Shown piece after piece: positions 55,439 through 64,000 of a stretch of DNA of 64,000 nt. The position numbers and the translations under genes were made by a program. How positions within the stretch are numbered: the first letter of the stretch is position 1; every line of letters begins with the position of its first letter. The notes beneath the pieces were generated by a model. That model did no database searches. It had not been told where the DNA came from and saw nothing but the letters and a program-made list of their open reading frames with translations. Source of the stretch: Spirirestis rafaelensis WJT71-NPBG6 (GTDB taxonomy: Bacteria > Cyanobacteriota > Cyanobacteriia > Cyanobacteriales > Nostocaceae); the NCBI GenBank assembly GCA_019359015.1, contig JAHHID010000022.1, positions 26,356 to 90,355 of the forward strand, written 5' to 3'.

Positions 55439-56014
55439 ATGAATACAGTTGTGTTAAATCTAGAACCAATTGTTCACCTCACAGATGAGCAATTTTATCA
55501 ACTCTGCACCGCAAACCGAGAGTTGAACCTAGAACTGAATGCAAAAGGAGAATTAATTATTGTGCCACCAGTGGGAGGAGAAAGCGGAAATCAGGAAGCC
55601 GACTTGATTACAGACTTAAACAATTGGAACCGCAAAACGAAATTGGGAAAGGTTTTCAGTTCCTCTACTATTTTTCGGCTTGCGAATGGAGCAAAGCGAT
55701 CGCCTGATGCAGCTTGGGTAAAATTGGAGCGATGGGAAGCGCTGACTCCAGAGGAACGTAAAAAATTCCCTCCTATTATACCAGATTTTGTAATAGAACT
55801 TCGTTCGGAAACTGACCACCTCCAACCCCTGCAAGATAAGATGCAAGAGTATCTGGAAAATGGTTTGCGTTTAGGTTGGTTGATTAATCTTCAAGATAAG
55901 CAAGTCGAGATTTATCGACAAAATCAGCCTGTAGAAATAGTTCAACTTCCAGCGGTACTTTTTGGTGAAGAGGTTTTACCCGGTTTTGAACTACAACTAG
56001 AATTGCTCAGTTAA
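55439..56014 (+). CDS. Uma2-family putative endonuclease (DUF820)
   Basis: Protein of 191 aa. It matches the Uma2 family of restriction-endonuclease-fold proteins, greatly expanded in cyanobacteria. LTDEQFYQLCTANRELNLEL, RSPDAAWVK, PDFVIELRSETD and LEKNGLRLGWL-like segments (here MQEYLENGLRLGWLIN) are characteristic. The acidic/Gln-Asp positions of a PD-(D/E)xK site are plausible (Asp in SPDAAW, Glu in VIELRSE, Lys in DKMQEY). AGAGG precedes the ATG. Biological role unresolved. Confidence 0.88.
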   Translation: MNTVVLNLEPIVHLTDEQFYQLCTANRELNLELNAKGELIIVPPVGGESGNQEADLITDLNNWNRKTKLGKVFSSSTIFRLANGAKRSPDAAWVKLERWEALTPEERKKFPPIIPDFVIELRSETDHLQPLQDKMQEYLENGLRLGWLINLQDKQVEIYRQNQPVEIVQLPAVLFGEEVLPGFELQLELLS

Positions 56015-56123
56015 AGCGTTCGCTTCATCTAAACTAAATGACCTATATCTTAGGGTTGTCGTAAGTTGTTCATAAATTCCCTAGCCTAATTGTATTCACG
56101 CATATTTCAGGGAAAAAAATTCT

Positions 56124-56708
56124 ATGACAACCGACGTTTCTAATGACATCAAAAAAGATGCTGGTATCAAAAATGATACAAATAGATCGCTAATTATTGG
56201 CGCTCTTTTAATTGTATTAGGAATTGTGGCGATCGCTTTACCTTCTGCCTCGACGATTTTCGCTGAGACTTGGTTTGCTTTGATTCTAATCTCTTCAGGA
56301 TTTGCCAAACTAGTCTACGCTACTGAAACTCGCCATCAAGGAGGCTTTCTTTGGAAGCTTTTATTGAGCGGACTCTACATTGCCACAGGTATAATGCTGT
56401 TTGTTAACCCTTTAACAGGTGTCCTGACACTGACTCTGTTGTTAGGTAGCTTTTTGTTAACCGAAGGCGTATTCGAGTTGATTCTTGCATTCCGCTTACG
56501 TCCCCAACAAAACTGGACTTGGGTACTTGGTGATGGTATCATCACCTTGCTATTAGGCGCAATGATTTGGTTCCAATGGCCCTTCAATGCACCTTGGCTC
56601 ATTGGTACGCTTGTTGGTGTTAGCATTCTCTTCACCGGCATTTCCCGCATAGGTTTATCATTGAATGCGCGTTCTGCCTTAAATCAACCTGAAGCTACAA
56701 GCGCTTAA
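56124..56708 (+). CDS. HdeD-family membrane protein
   Basis: Protein of 194 aa with six predicted transmembrane helices in three pairs, for example SLIIGALLIVLGIVAIALPS, TWFALILISSGFAKLVYA, LLLSGLYIATGIMLFVNP and GDGIITLLLGAMIWFQWP. The repeated helix-hairpin pattern is that of the HdeD/DUF308 family, linked to acid and general stress in enteric bacteria. The function in cyanobacteria is not defined. Confidence 0.88.
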   Translation: MTTDVSNDIKKDAGIKNDTNRSLIIGALLIVLGIVAIALPSASTIFAETWFALILISSGFAKLVYATETRHQGGFLWKLLLSGLYIATGIMLFVNPLTGVLTLTLLLGSFLLTEGVFELILAFRLRPQQNWTWVLGDGIITLLLGAMIWFQWPFNAPWLIGTLVGVSILFTGISRIGLSLNARSALNQPEATSA

Positions 56709-56711
56709 TTT

Positions 56712-56872
56712 TTCGTAGTAAGCGATTCATCGCTTATGTCAGGGACTAAAGCATCAACTGCAAGCTTAAATTCTTAATTTTGCCTTGTGAAACCCAGCTT
56801 TAGCCCTGTAATATCGATTATTTCTGATAGCGCTTTTATTTTGCCAAAGAGGACTTCAGTCCTCACTACGAA
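56712..56872. repeat. TTCGTAGTAAG inverted-repeat element (copy 3, long)
   Basis: 161 bp bounded by TTCGTAGTAAG and CTCACTACGAA, with internal AAGCGATTCATCGCTT and GGACTTCAGTCC palindromes. It occupies the whole spacer between hdeD-like and lyase genes and ends one base before the lyase stop codon. Confidence 0.75.
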
Positions 56873-56873
56873 G

Positions 56874-57410
56874 TTAATCAATTCTTTTTTCTAAATACTG
56901 CCCAATCATCAATTGTTCACCTGCACGGGAAATAATTGATTGACGTGTGCGGTATTTTTCGCCAACTAGCTTTAATTCTTCCTCGAATACTGAATTATTG
57001 TACTCGGTTCGCAAACATAAAGTTTTCGGGTTGGGGAAATAATATTGCGCGGTAACTGGTTTGGAAGTCGCAAAACCGCGATCGCGATATAAAATGCTTC
57101 CTAAAACACCAAACAACGTTGAACCTTTAGATTCCTTTTTTCCCGTCACAGAATCTGTATCCCAACTTACGTGAGTACCGCAAATTAAACTTGCGATATC
57201 TGGCAAATTATGCATCTGAGCTAGTTTTTGCAACTCGTCACATCCCGGCTCTAAAAAACGGATGGTAATTATACTCACCATCTCCTTTGTTTCTCCCTCT
57301 GGGAGAGTGTAATAGCGCCGTTCAGAACGCCACTGTCCCACCGATTCCATGAAAAACTCTGTAATCTGGGATTCTTCAGCAGTTTGTGCAAAATATAGCG
57401 GTGATGTCAC
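56874..57410 (-). CDS. Phycobiliprotein lyase, CpcS/CpeS family
   Basis: Protein of 178 aa (GTG start) of the ten-stranded lipocalin-like CpcS/CpeS family, which attaches phycocyanobilin to cysteine 84-type sites of phycobiliproteins. Visible segments are FFMESVGQWRSERRYYTLPE, IRFLEPGCDELQKLAQMHNL, DRGFATSKPVTAQYYFPNPK and a LRTEYNNSVFEEEL strand. The conserved arginine pair in RSERRYY fits the family. It is transcribed alone, toward the repeat element. Confidence 0.88.
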   Translation of the reverse strand: MTSPLYFAQTAEESQITEFFMESVGQWRSERRYYTLPEGETKEMVSIITIRFLEPGCDELQKLAQMHNLPDIASLICGTHVSWDTDSVTGKKESKGSTLFGVLGSILYRDRGFATSKPVTAQYYFPNPKTLCLRTEYNNSVFEEELKLVGEKYRTRQSIISRAGEQLMIGQYLEKRID

Positions 57411-57915
57411 AGGTTGCCTTCCTCACGCAATGTCAATATACAATCAGGTGTCCAGACAAATACATTATGTCTGTCCTAAATTTCTAACTTGTTTACTTTT
57501 CTTAATATAAACGTTATTTTCCTATAATTACTGATAGTTTCGCTACAATGCGAGAAATAAAAATTTTCTAGTAGTTTAAGCCAAAAGATAGAAGTGAAAA
57601 AAGTCACGAATCAGTAGTTAAAGTTTTCTAACTACGGGCAGAGTAAAGTATAGTTAAAAAATCTTTATAATTAGCCAGTAAATGCATAAATTCATCTAGA
57701 ATCTATTTTTTCTAGTTAAAAGAAAATTTGTATTAAATAATACAAATTTATATAAAAAAAGCCGTGATTTCTCCTAAAAAATGAATTACGATAGCAGACT
57801 TATCCTTTCTTGCCTTTTTTTATAAGTGATATTTATCAAGATTACTTGGTAATAAAAGCCTGTCTTAGCTTAAAAGCGCCCAATTATAGCAAAAAAATTG
57901 ATTTTGGACAGAAAG
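57411..57915. other. AT-rich intergenic region
   Basis: 505 bp between divergent lyase and efflux genes with no gene and only A/T-rich tracts (57660-57760). It must hold both promoters; no clear operator is seen. Confidence 0.55.
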
Positions 57916-59328
57916 ATGCCGCATAAGTACACAAGGAGACAAGGAGGTAAACAGATAACTCTTTCTCCCGATTCCCCCGTCTCGTCTATCGGATTAATTG
58001 CCTGTGTGTTAGGAATAGGACTGTTAACGATGAGTTGCGGCTCACTTCCCAAGGAGTCAGCTGAAGCGCAATCTCAGCGTAATGGTGGTGGAGAACAACG
58101 TAATAATGCAACGGCAGTGGATGTAGCGATCGCCCGTACTGCTTTGCTGCGACAACAACCAGAGTATACAGGCACTACCAATGCCTTTCGCGTTGTGTCA
58201 CTGCGATCGCAAGCTGAAGGACGGCTTTTAGCTTTAAATGTAGATATTGGCAATGCCGTCAAAAGGGGGCAAGTCATCGGACAATTAGATGATGCCTTAT
58301 TATTAACAGCATTAAAGCAAGCAGAAGCAGAACTTGCATCCCTCAAATCAGAAGTAGCAAGAGCGAGAACTCAAGTAGGTAATGCCCGTGCAGAAGTAGA
58401 ACAAGCGCGACTACAAGTAGCACAGGCTCAAGCAGACTCACAACGGCAACAGAAGCTATTAAAAGAAGGAGCGATCGCCCTACAATCCGCCGAACAATCA
58501 CAAACAGAAGCGCGAACTGCTGCCCAAGTACTCCGTGCAGCTACTATGCAAGTGCGGACAGAAGAGCAAGCCGTCGCTGCCGCTCAAGGTAGAGTTGTTG
58601 CCCAAGAAGCATTAGTTGCTGAAGCTAAAGAGCGCCGTTCCTATGCAAAGCTGATATCTCCCATCGCCGGTGTAATCACAGAAAAAGTCACAGAACCGGG
58701 CAATCTTGTTCAACCTGGAAACGAAATCTTGAAAATAGGTGACTTTAGCCGTGCGAAAGTTATCGTTCAAGTTTCGGAATTAGAACTGGGAAAAATTCAA
58801 GTAGGACAATCTGTGGAAGTCAGCTTAGATGCCTTTCCAAATAAAAAATACACCGGTCGAGTAATACGCATTTCCCCAGCCGCCGACATAACAGCTCGCT
58901 TAGTACCAGTTGAAGTAGAAATTCCCAACACCGATGGCAATATTGGCAGCGGATTACTAGCACGGGTGAGTTTTCAAAACACTGCACAACAGCGAGTAGT
59001 CATACCCCAAACAGCGATTCAGGCGCAACAAAACGCACAAACACAACGTAGCGGCGGAGTTTCTCCACCCTCTCCCGCCAACAGAGAAACGCCAAACCAA
59101 AATCGCAATGGCACAGTATTCGTCATAAATAATACAGATGGTAAGCCGAAAGTCACAGCTAGATCTGTGACCTTAGGAGAAAGAGGCGATAGCAAAGTAG
59201 AAATTTTATCCGGCTTAAAACCGGGAGAATCTTATGTAGTGCGGAGCGGTAATCCGTTAAAAGATGGGCAAGATGTGCGAATCTCGGTTATTTCTGAAAA
59301 ACCAGAATCTGCCCCTAAGAACAATTAA
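57916..59328 (+). CDS. RND efflux periplasmic adaptor, predicted lipoprotein
   Basis: Protein of 470 aa of the HlyD/MFP family. An N-terminal hydrophobic segment (SIGLIACVLGIGLLTMSCGS) ends in a possible lipobox cysteine. The lipoyl halves (FRVVSLRSQAEGRLLALNVD and ISPIAGVITEKVTEPGN) flank a long alpha-hairpin coiled coil (ALKQAEAELASLKSEVARAR and onward). A beta-barrel and a membrane-proximal domain follow. Residues 4-12 (YTRRQGGKQ region) are repeat-encoded (GGAGACAAGG unit). It is 47 bp upstream of the RND permease, so the two form an operon. A TolC-like outer channel is not in the window. Confidence 0.9.
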   Translation: MPHKYTRRQGGKQITLSPDSPVSSIGLIACVLGIGLLTMSCGSLPKESAEAQSQRNGGGEQRNNATAVDVAIARTALLRQQPEYTGTTNAFRVVSLRSQAEGRLLALNVDIGNAVKRGQVIGQLDDALLLTALKQAEAELASLKSEVARARTQVGNARAEVEQARLQVAQAQADSQRQQKLLKEGAIALQSAEQSQTEARTAAQVLRAATMQVRTEEQAVAAAQGRVVAQEALVAEAKERRSYAKLISPIAGVITEKVTEPGNLVQPGNEILKIGDFSRAKVIVQVSELELGKIQVGQSVEVSLDAFPNKKYTGRVIRISPAADITARLVPVEVEIPNTDGNIGSGLLARVSFQNTAQQRVVIPQTAIQAQQNAQTQRSGGVSPPSPANRETPNQNRNGTVFVINNTDGKPKVTARSVTLGERGDSKVEILSGLKPGESYVVRSGNPLKDGQDVRISVISEKPESAPKNN

Positions 59329-59375
59329 CTTTAAGTTTTAAATTTTGAATTTTGAATTAGAGCAGAGCGATAAAG

Positions 59376-62300
59376 ATGCAGCAAGCTAAAGTAAGCGGAT
59401 TTAGTATCAGCGCGATCGCTATCCGCCAACATATCGGCACACTCATGCTAACCCTGGCAATTATTGTTATGGGTATGTTTTTTGTGGTGAGAATACCTGT
59501 AGATTTACTGCCATCAATTACTTATCCCCGCATTGGGGTGCGGATAACAGCACCGGGAATCTCGCCTGACGTAGCAATTGATGAAGTAACAAGACCTCTA
59601 GAAGAAGCCTTTGCCGCTACTGAAGGTGTAGTACAGGTATTTTCTCAAACCCGTGAAGGACAGATAAGTTTAGATTTGTATTTTAAAGTGGGGGGCAACA
59701 TTGACCAAGCGCTCAATGATGCTACAGCTGCTTTTAACAGAGCGAGAAGCAATTTACCAGACACCATTGAAGAACCGCGTATTACAAAAATCGATCCTTC
59801 GCAGTTACCAGTTTATGAATTTGCCTTAACTTCACCTAAATTAGAAGGTGTAGATTTGCGTGTTTTTGCGGAAGACGAATTAGCCCGTGAACTTGGTGTA
59901 GTCGAAGGAGTCGCTGCGGTAGACGTATCGGGAGGAGTTCAAGAAGAAGTCAGAGTAAATATTGACTTGGATCGCTTGCAAGCTGTAGGTGTAGGTTTAA
60001 ACAGTGTTTTGGATGAACTGACAAACCGCAACCAAGATATTTCTGGTGGTCGAATTTTTGGGGAAAATTCTGAACCACTAACCCGCACCGTGGGACGCTT
60101 TCAAAAAGCTGACGAAATCAGAAATCTTTCTTTTGAAGTCTCTTCCCCTACTTCCTCCACTTCCTCCACTTCCCCCACCCCCTCTACTCTTCCTAACAAG
60201 CGCGTCTACTTGCGAGACTTTGCTGAGGTAATTGATGGTACTGAAAACCAGCGGGTATTCGTTTTACTTAACGGACAACCAGCGGTGAAAGTCAGCATCC
60301 AAAAGCAACCAGATGCAAATACAATCAACGTTGTCGATGGTGTCAAAAAGCGCCTGGAAGAACTGAAGAAATCTGGTTTAATTCCCGCAGAAACACAGCT
60401 GACAGCGACCTTAGATGAATCGATTTTTATTCGCAATTCTATTTCCAACGTTACCAGTTCTGGTTTGATTGGCGCAGGACTTGCAGCAGTAGCCGTTTTA
60501 CTATTTCTCGGTTCTTTGCGGCAAACTTTCATCATCGTTATGTCTATTCCCCTAGCAACTCTGGCTGCAATCATCTTTATGGGGCTGTTTGGCTTATCAA
60601 TCAACGTTTTCAGCTTAGGTGGTTTAGCGCTAGGGGTGGGGATCGTTGTAGATAACGCGATCGTCATGATGGAGACTATTGCCGAAGGTGCGGGTATGAC
60701 TCCCGGCAAAGATACGAAAACCCGCTTGAATCAGCAAGAATTGATTTCTCAAGCCGAACAAAGTAGCAGCGAAGTAGAATCAGCTTTAGTTGCCTCCACT
60801 AGCACTAACTTAGTCGCAGTGTTGCCATTTTTGCTCATTGGCGGCTTTATTTCACTACTATTTAACGAGTTAATTCTTACCATCAGTTTTTCTGTAGCAG
60901 CCTCGATTTTAATTGCCGTTACCGTTGTCCCAATGATTAGTTCCCGCATGTTGGCATGGCGAATATCCAGCCACCTGAACGATTTTTGGTTCCTGCGGCA
61001 GTTTAATCGGCGTTTTGAGGCTGCAACCAGAGGATATGGTGGTGTTTTAAATCGAGTCCTGCGCTTTCGCTTGTTAGTAATAGCGATCGCCTTTATCATC
61101 TTAGGTGGTGGCAGTATCTGGATGGCTGGTCAAATTCCCCAAGAAATTCTACCCCGCATCAACACCGGACAAGCCAGCTTAATTGCTCAGTTTCCTCCCG
61201 GTACACCTATAGAAACGAACCAAAAAGTAATGGCAGCGGTTGATGATATTCTCCGCAAACAACCAGAAACCGAATACGTTTTTTCATCAGTTGGTGGTTT
61301 TCTTTTTGGTAGCACTACCAGCGAAAATCCGTTGCGGAGTTCCAGCACCATCACCCTAAAAGAAAATACAGATGTAGAAGCTTATGTAGAAAAAGTTACC
61401 AAAGAGTTTAATAAGCTGAATTTAGCCGGAATTCGCCTGCGTCTTTCTCCAGGACAAGTGCGGGGTTTAATTCTCAACAATTCTCCCGTGCGTGGTGCCG
61501 ATGTTGATGTCATCCTTCAGGGAAATGACGAACAAACCCTACAACAAGCCGGTCGTCAAGTTGTGGCAGCATTGGAAGAGAAAGCTAATTTAGTGAGATT
61601 CCGTCCTGATGCCGATCCCCGTCAACCAGAAATCCAGATTCGTCCCGACTGGGAGCGAGCTGCCGCTGTGGGGTTGACTGCTCAAGATATTGGCGAAACA
61701 ATTCAAACAGCGATTGAGGGAAGCACACCCACCCAACTGCAACGCGGCAACCGTTTGGTGGATGTCAGAGTGCAGTTGAATGAAGAATCAATCAGAGCAG
61801 CTTCTCAATTAGAACGATTGCCTTTATTCGTCGCAAATAATCGCCAAGTTCGTCTCAGCGATGTCGCAAGCATTGAGGAAGGTCAAGCACCGGGAGAAAT
61901 TCAGCGAATTAACCAACGTCAGGTTTTCTTAATAGCTGGTAATCTAAGTGAGGGAGCAAGCCTTAGTGATGCCCTCACACAAGTTAATCAAGTATTAGCG
62001 GATATAAAATTACCCCAAGGCGTTTCTGTATTGCCCAGTTCCGCAGCCGAATCAAATAAGCAACTGCAAGAATCGTTAGTTTTGTTAGGTGGATTAGCTG
62101 CCTTTTTAGTGTTTGTGGTCATGGCAGTGCAATACAACTCCCTCATCGACCCGCTAGTGATTATGTTTACCATACCGCTAGCATTAGCCGGGGGTATTTT
62201 CGGGCTTTATATCACGAAAACGGCGATTGGTGCGACGGTAGTTGTCGGTGCAATCTTGCTCGTGGGTATTGTAGTTAACAACGCCATCATCATGGTGGAA

Positions 62301-62630
62301 CTAGCGAATCAAATTCTAGAACGGGAAAAAGTTGACCGAAAAACTGCGATTTTGCAAGCCGCACCGCAACGCCTACGACCAGTCCTGATGACCACTATTA
62401 CGACTGTTTTAGGTATGTTTCCACTGGCATTGGGAATTGGGCAAGGCTCAGAATTTCTCCAACCATTGGGGGTAGTCGTATTTTCGGGATTGTCTTTAGC
62501 AACAGTATTAACACTGTTTGTTATTCCCTGTTTTTATACTTTGCTCCACGATATCACTAGTTTGGCTTGGGCAAAGCCTATGTTAATGCGGTTGCGTTAT
62601 TTACGGAAAAATTTCAAAAGGTGGAATTGA
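59376..62630 (+). CDS. RND-family efflux permease (AcrB/HAE1 type)
   Basis: Protein of 1084 aa with the twelve-helix, two-porter RND layout. The first helix is IGTLMLTLAIIVMGMFFVVR. GLALGVGIVVDNAIVMME (around 415-432) holds the TM4 region with two Asp-like positions, and GIVVNNAIIMVELANQIL is its second-half counterpart. The periplasmic loops are large. A Ser/Thr/Pro stretch near residues 255-275 (PTSSTSSTSPTPSTLP) is repeat-encoded within the first loop. It uses the proton gradient to export small molecules with the adaptor upstream. Substrate unknown. Confidence 0.93.
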   Translation: MQQAKVSGFSISAIAIRQHIGTLMLTLAIIVMGMFFVVRIPVDLLPSITYPRIGVRITAPGISPDVAIDEVTRPLEEAFAATEGVVQVFSQTREGQISLDLYFKVGGNIDQALNDATAAFNRARSNLPDTIEEPRITKIDPSQLPVYEFALTSPKLEGVDLRVFAEDELARELGVVEGVAAVDVSGGVQEEVRVNIDLDRLQAVGVGLNSVLDELTNRNQDISGGRIFGENSEPLTRTVGRFQKADEIRNLSFEVSSPTSSTSSTSPTPSTLPNKRVYLRDFAEVIDGTENQRVFVLLNGQPAVKVSIQKQPDANTINVVDGVKKRLEELKKSGLIPAETQLTATLDESIFIRNSISNVTSSGLIGAGLAAVAVLLFLGSLRQTFIIVMSIPLATLAAIIFMGLFGLSINVFSLGGLALGVGIVVDNAIVMMETIAEGAGMTPGKDTKTRLNQQELISQAEQSSSEVESALVASTSTNLVAVLPFLLIGGFISLLFNELILTISFSVAASILIAVTVVPMISSRMLAWRISSHLNDFWFLRQFNRRFEAATRGYGGVLNRVLRFRLLVIAIAFIILGGGSIWMAGQIPQEILPRINTGQASLIAQFPPGTPIETNQKVMAAVDDILRKQPETEYVFSSVGGFLFGSTTSENPLRSSSTITLKENTDVEAYVEKVTKEFNKLNLAGIRLRLSPGQVRGLILNNSPVRGADVDVILQGNDEQTLQQAGRQVVAALEEKANLVRFRPDADPRQPEIQIRPDWERAAAVGLTAQDIGETIQTAIEGSTPTQLQRGNRLVDVRVQLNEESIRAASQLERLPLFVANNRQVRLSDVASIEEGQAPGEIQRINQRQVFLIAGNLSEGASLSDALTQVNQVLADIKLPQGVSVLPSSAAESNKQLQESLVLLGGLAAFLVFVVMAVQYNSLIDPLVIMFTIPLALAGGIFGLYITKTAIGATVVVGAILLVGIVVNNAIIMVELANQILEREKVDRKTAILQAAPQRLRPVLMTTITTVLGMFPLALGIGQGSEFLQPLGVVVFSGLSLATVLTLFVIPCFYTLLHDITSLAWAKPMLMRLRYLRKNFKRWN

Positions 62631-62782
62631 TAAAAGAAGCGATCGCTTGAGATTTATTCTTAAATTTCTGGCTCATTAACGATCCCCTACGTCATCATCA
62701 GCACAATCTATAAAGTAATAGTTGCAATAATCTTCACGATTTGTTACAAAAATACAAATAACTTCTAGAGACGCAAAACAAC

Positions 62783-63577
62783 ATGTTCGGCGGAATTACT
62801 GGTTTAAAAGATCCCAAAGGCACAGATTGGGGAGAGCGGATGCTCAATACTGTAGCTAGCCAAACGATTCGCCATCTGTTTTCCCAAAGCGAGTCAGTAG
62901 AAGTCTTTGTGCGCTGCTATCCCTCCAGCAAACTGTTGCAAGGCAGCATTGATAGCTTTAAAATGAATGGTCGTGGCGTGGTGATTCGCAAAGATTTCCC
63001 CGCAGAGGAAATTTCTGTAGAAACTGATGCTGTTTCGATTGATTTTAGCTCGGTTTTGGCTGGTAAACTAACTCTCAAGCAACCGACTCAAGCGATCGCT
63101 AAGGTAGTTTTGTCAGAAGAAGGCATCAACTACTCTTTTAAGGCAGAACTGGTCAAAAAACGCCTGTTAAACCTCACTGTACCAGCTTTAACTGAATTAT
63201 CTGGTGGTAATCCAGTATCTTTTCCAGAAATTCGGGTAGAACTATTGCCAGAAAATCGCCTGCGGATTTTCGCAAAGGCAGATTTAGGCGATCGCGAACT
63301 TGTACCTTTGGATATGACTGTAACTATAGCCGTTGAAAGGCGTCGGCGTGTTTCTTTCAAAGATCCGCAAATTCAACTTGATTCTGTACCAGAAGCGCAA
63401 AAGGAAATATCTAAAACCTTGAGCGTAGCATTAGCAGATATTTTGGATAATATGGTCGATTTAGATCGCTTTGACTTAGATGGAATAAAAATGCGGCTTA
63501 ACCGTTTAGAAACTGAAGGTAAAAAGTTAATTTTTAGTGGTTATGCCGAGATTGAGCGCATCCCACGTACCGGTTAA
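62783..63577 (+). CDS. DUF2993 (LmeA-like) lipid-binding-fold protein
   Basis: Protein of 264 aa of the DUF2993 family, common in cyanobacteria and actinobacteria; the mycobacterial LmeA binds phospholipids. Visible features are VEVFVRCYPSSKLLQGSIDS, then ISVETDAVSIDFSSVLAGKL and LPENRLRIFAKADLGDRELV. No clear signal peptide is present, unlike secreted relatives. It stands alone after the efflux operon and has a hairpin terminator. Confidence 0.85.
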   Translation: MFGGITGLKDPKGTDWGERMLNTVASQTIRHLFSQSESVEVFVRCYPSSKLLQGSIDSFKMNGRGVVIRKDFPAEEISVETDAVSIDFSSVLAGKLTLKQPTQAIAKVVLSEEGINYSFKAELVKKRLLNLTVPALTELSGGNPVSFPEIRVELLPENRLRIFAKADLGDRELVPLDMTVTIAVERRRRVSFKDPQIQLDSVPEAQKEISKTLSVALADILDNMVDLDRFDLDGIKMRLNRLETEGKKLIFSGYAEIERIPRTG

Positions 63578-63608
63578 TAGCAATTTCCAATTTTACATTC
63601 AATTAAAC

Positions 63609-63632
63609 GCCGTCTAGATGATTCTAGGCGGC
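63609..63632 (+). terminator. Hairpin terminator of the DUF2993 gene
   Basis: GCCGTCTAGA pairs with TCTAGGCGGC (one G-T pair), followed by CTTCTAATTAAT, 30 bp after the stop codon. Confidence 0.65.
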
Positions 63633-63693
63633 CTTCTAATTAATAAGTTTATCGTTCATCGCCGTAATACCCCCCTCCCTCTACAGCGCTTAG

Positions 63694-63835
63694 TTCGTAG
63701 TAAGCGTTTTAACGCTTAAGAGGGCACGTGCATTGGCTACTACGTTCCTATTTCTCGTTCCCATGCTCTGCATGGGAATGCTCTACAGGAGGCTCTGCCT
63801 CCAACCCTAAGAGGCAGAACCTCCAATACTACGTT
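63694..63835. repeat. TTCGTAGTAAG element (copy 4) and GGAGGCTCTGCCTCC repeat
   Basis: 63694-63744 runs from TTCGTAGTAAGCG to GGCTACTACG. 63757-63835 contains TTCCCATGCTCTGCATGGGAA and GGAGGCTCTGCCTCC palindromes related to 10130-10230. Together they fill most of the 343-bp gap. Confidence 0.7.
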
Positions 63836-63875
63836 ACCAGGCATGTGGTAACGAAGGAAAAAAGGCAAGGGAAGA

Positions 63876-64000
63876 ATTGACATCCTCCCCACCCTATAGA
63901 GGGATGGGGATTCCAAAGAATCACTTCTTGGATTTCCTGGTTTTTCCCTTTTGGGATTTCGGCACTTGCCTAGCCATTTTTGACCCCGGTAGTACGCCTG
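63876..64000 (-). mobile_element. End of an IS200/IS605-family (TnpB-type) element, partial
   Basis: On the reverse strand the sequence ends GGAATCCCCATCCCTCTATA, GGGTGGGGAGGATGTCAA. That hairpin-plus-GGATGTCAA tail is the usual right end of cyanobacterial IS605/IS1341-type elements and overlaps the guide-RNA region of TnpB systems. The rest lies beyond the window. Confidence 0.7.
63921..64000 (-). CDS. tnpB: Probable TnpB C-terminus (partial)
   Basis: The reverse frame ending at 63921 reads GVLPGSKMARQVPKSQKGKT followed by RKSKK and a stop, a basic tail placed right before the IS end hairpin. TnpB-like nuclease genes normally occupy this position. Only about 25 codons are visible, so catalytic motifs cannot be checked. 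Confidence 0.45.
   Translation of the reverse strand, partial: GVLPGSKMARQVPKSQKGKTRKSKK

Noticed and set aside
1..64000. tRNA or rRNA genes
   Set aside because: I saw no convincing cloverleaf or rRNA segment by eye, although a covariance-model search would be needed to exclude a tRNA.

Overview
The window is chromosomal DNA of a cyanobacterium, most likely a filamentous, probably heterocyst-forming member of the Nostocales. The evidence is the very frequent palindrome GCGATCGC (HIP1), lineage genes (ycf34, a CpcS/CpeS-type phycobilin lyase, a ChlH-type chelatase subunit, paired flavodiiron proteins), many interspersed short repeats, and an abundance of multi-domain sensors. Coding density is moderate. 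Intergenic DNA is AT-rich and littered with short tandem repeats and small palindromic elements.

Layout. 1-9.6 kb: a truncated zinc-ribbon Ser/Thr kinase with an upstream coiled-coil protein, an SDR, a DUF1338 (HglS-like) plus class III aminotransferase pair, an alpha/beta hydrolase, a NUDIX hydrolase, a small basic protein and argH. 9.7-14.2 kb: a small membrane protein, tsaB, ycf34, cca, a hicBA toxin-antitoxin pair and a remnant of a bile-acid:Na+ symporter gene. 14.2-22 kb: a short-type chlH paralogue, a peptidoglycan-binding protein, DUF760, aspartoacylase and a LysR regulator. 22-31 kb: a signalling region with an MHYT-GAF-LOV-MCP receptor, a membrane Ser/Thr kinase, Hsp20, a GST and a PAS-less phytochrome-like protein. 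30.8-37.8 kb: a three-gene operon of dynamin-like GTPase, Hsp70-like ATPase and an unknown protein. 38-49.8 kb: a large PAS/GAF histidine kinase, an acyl-CoA-dehydrogenase/cyclase fusion, aldehyde dehydrogenase, ABM protein, atypical SDR, AraC regulator and DUF6671. 50-57 kb: PsiE-like, coaX, the flavodiiron pair (Flv3-like then Flv1-like), Uma2, HdeD and the phycobilin lyase. 58-64 kb: an RND efflux adaptor and permease, DUF2993, and the tail of an IS200/IS605-type element.

Three themes stand out. (1) Light sensing: one receptor combines a bilin-type GAF (Cys-His) with a canonical LOV domain and an MCP output, and a second, knotless-phytochrome-like protein has lost its output domain. (2) The Hsp70-like/dynamin-like operon is the best candidate for a poorly described system; it resembles the SrfB/SrfC arrangement but its function is unknown. 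(3) Short repeats have remodelled proteins: they fuse two enzymes into one ORF, insert Pro-rich or Thr/Ser-rich linkers in CoaX and the RND permease, alter the RND adaptor N-terminus, and insert a palindrome in frame in a LysR regulator. A fragment of coaX has also been duplicated about 1.8 kb away.

All calls come from reading the sequence by eye; no database search was run. Start codons were chosen by family length, ribosome-binding sites and the avoidance of repeat-derived extensions.
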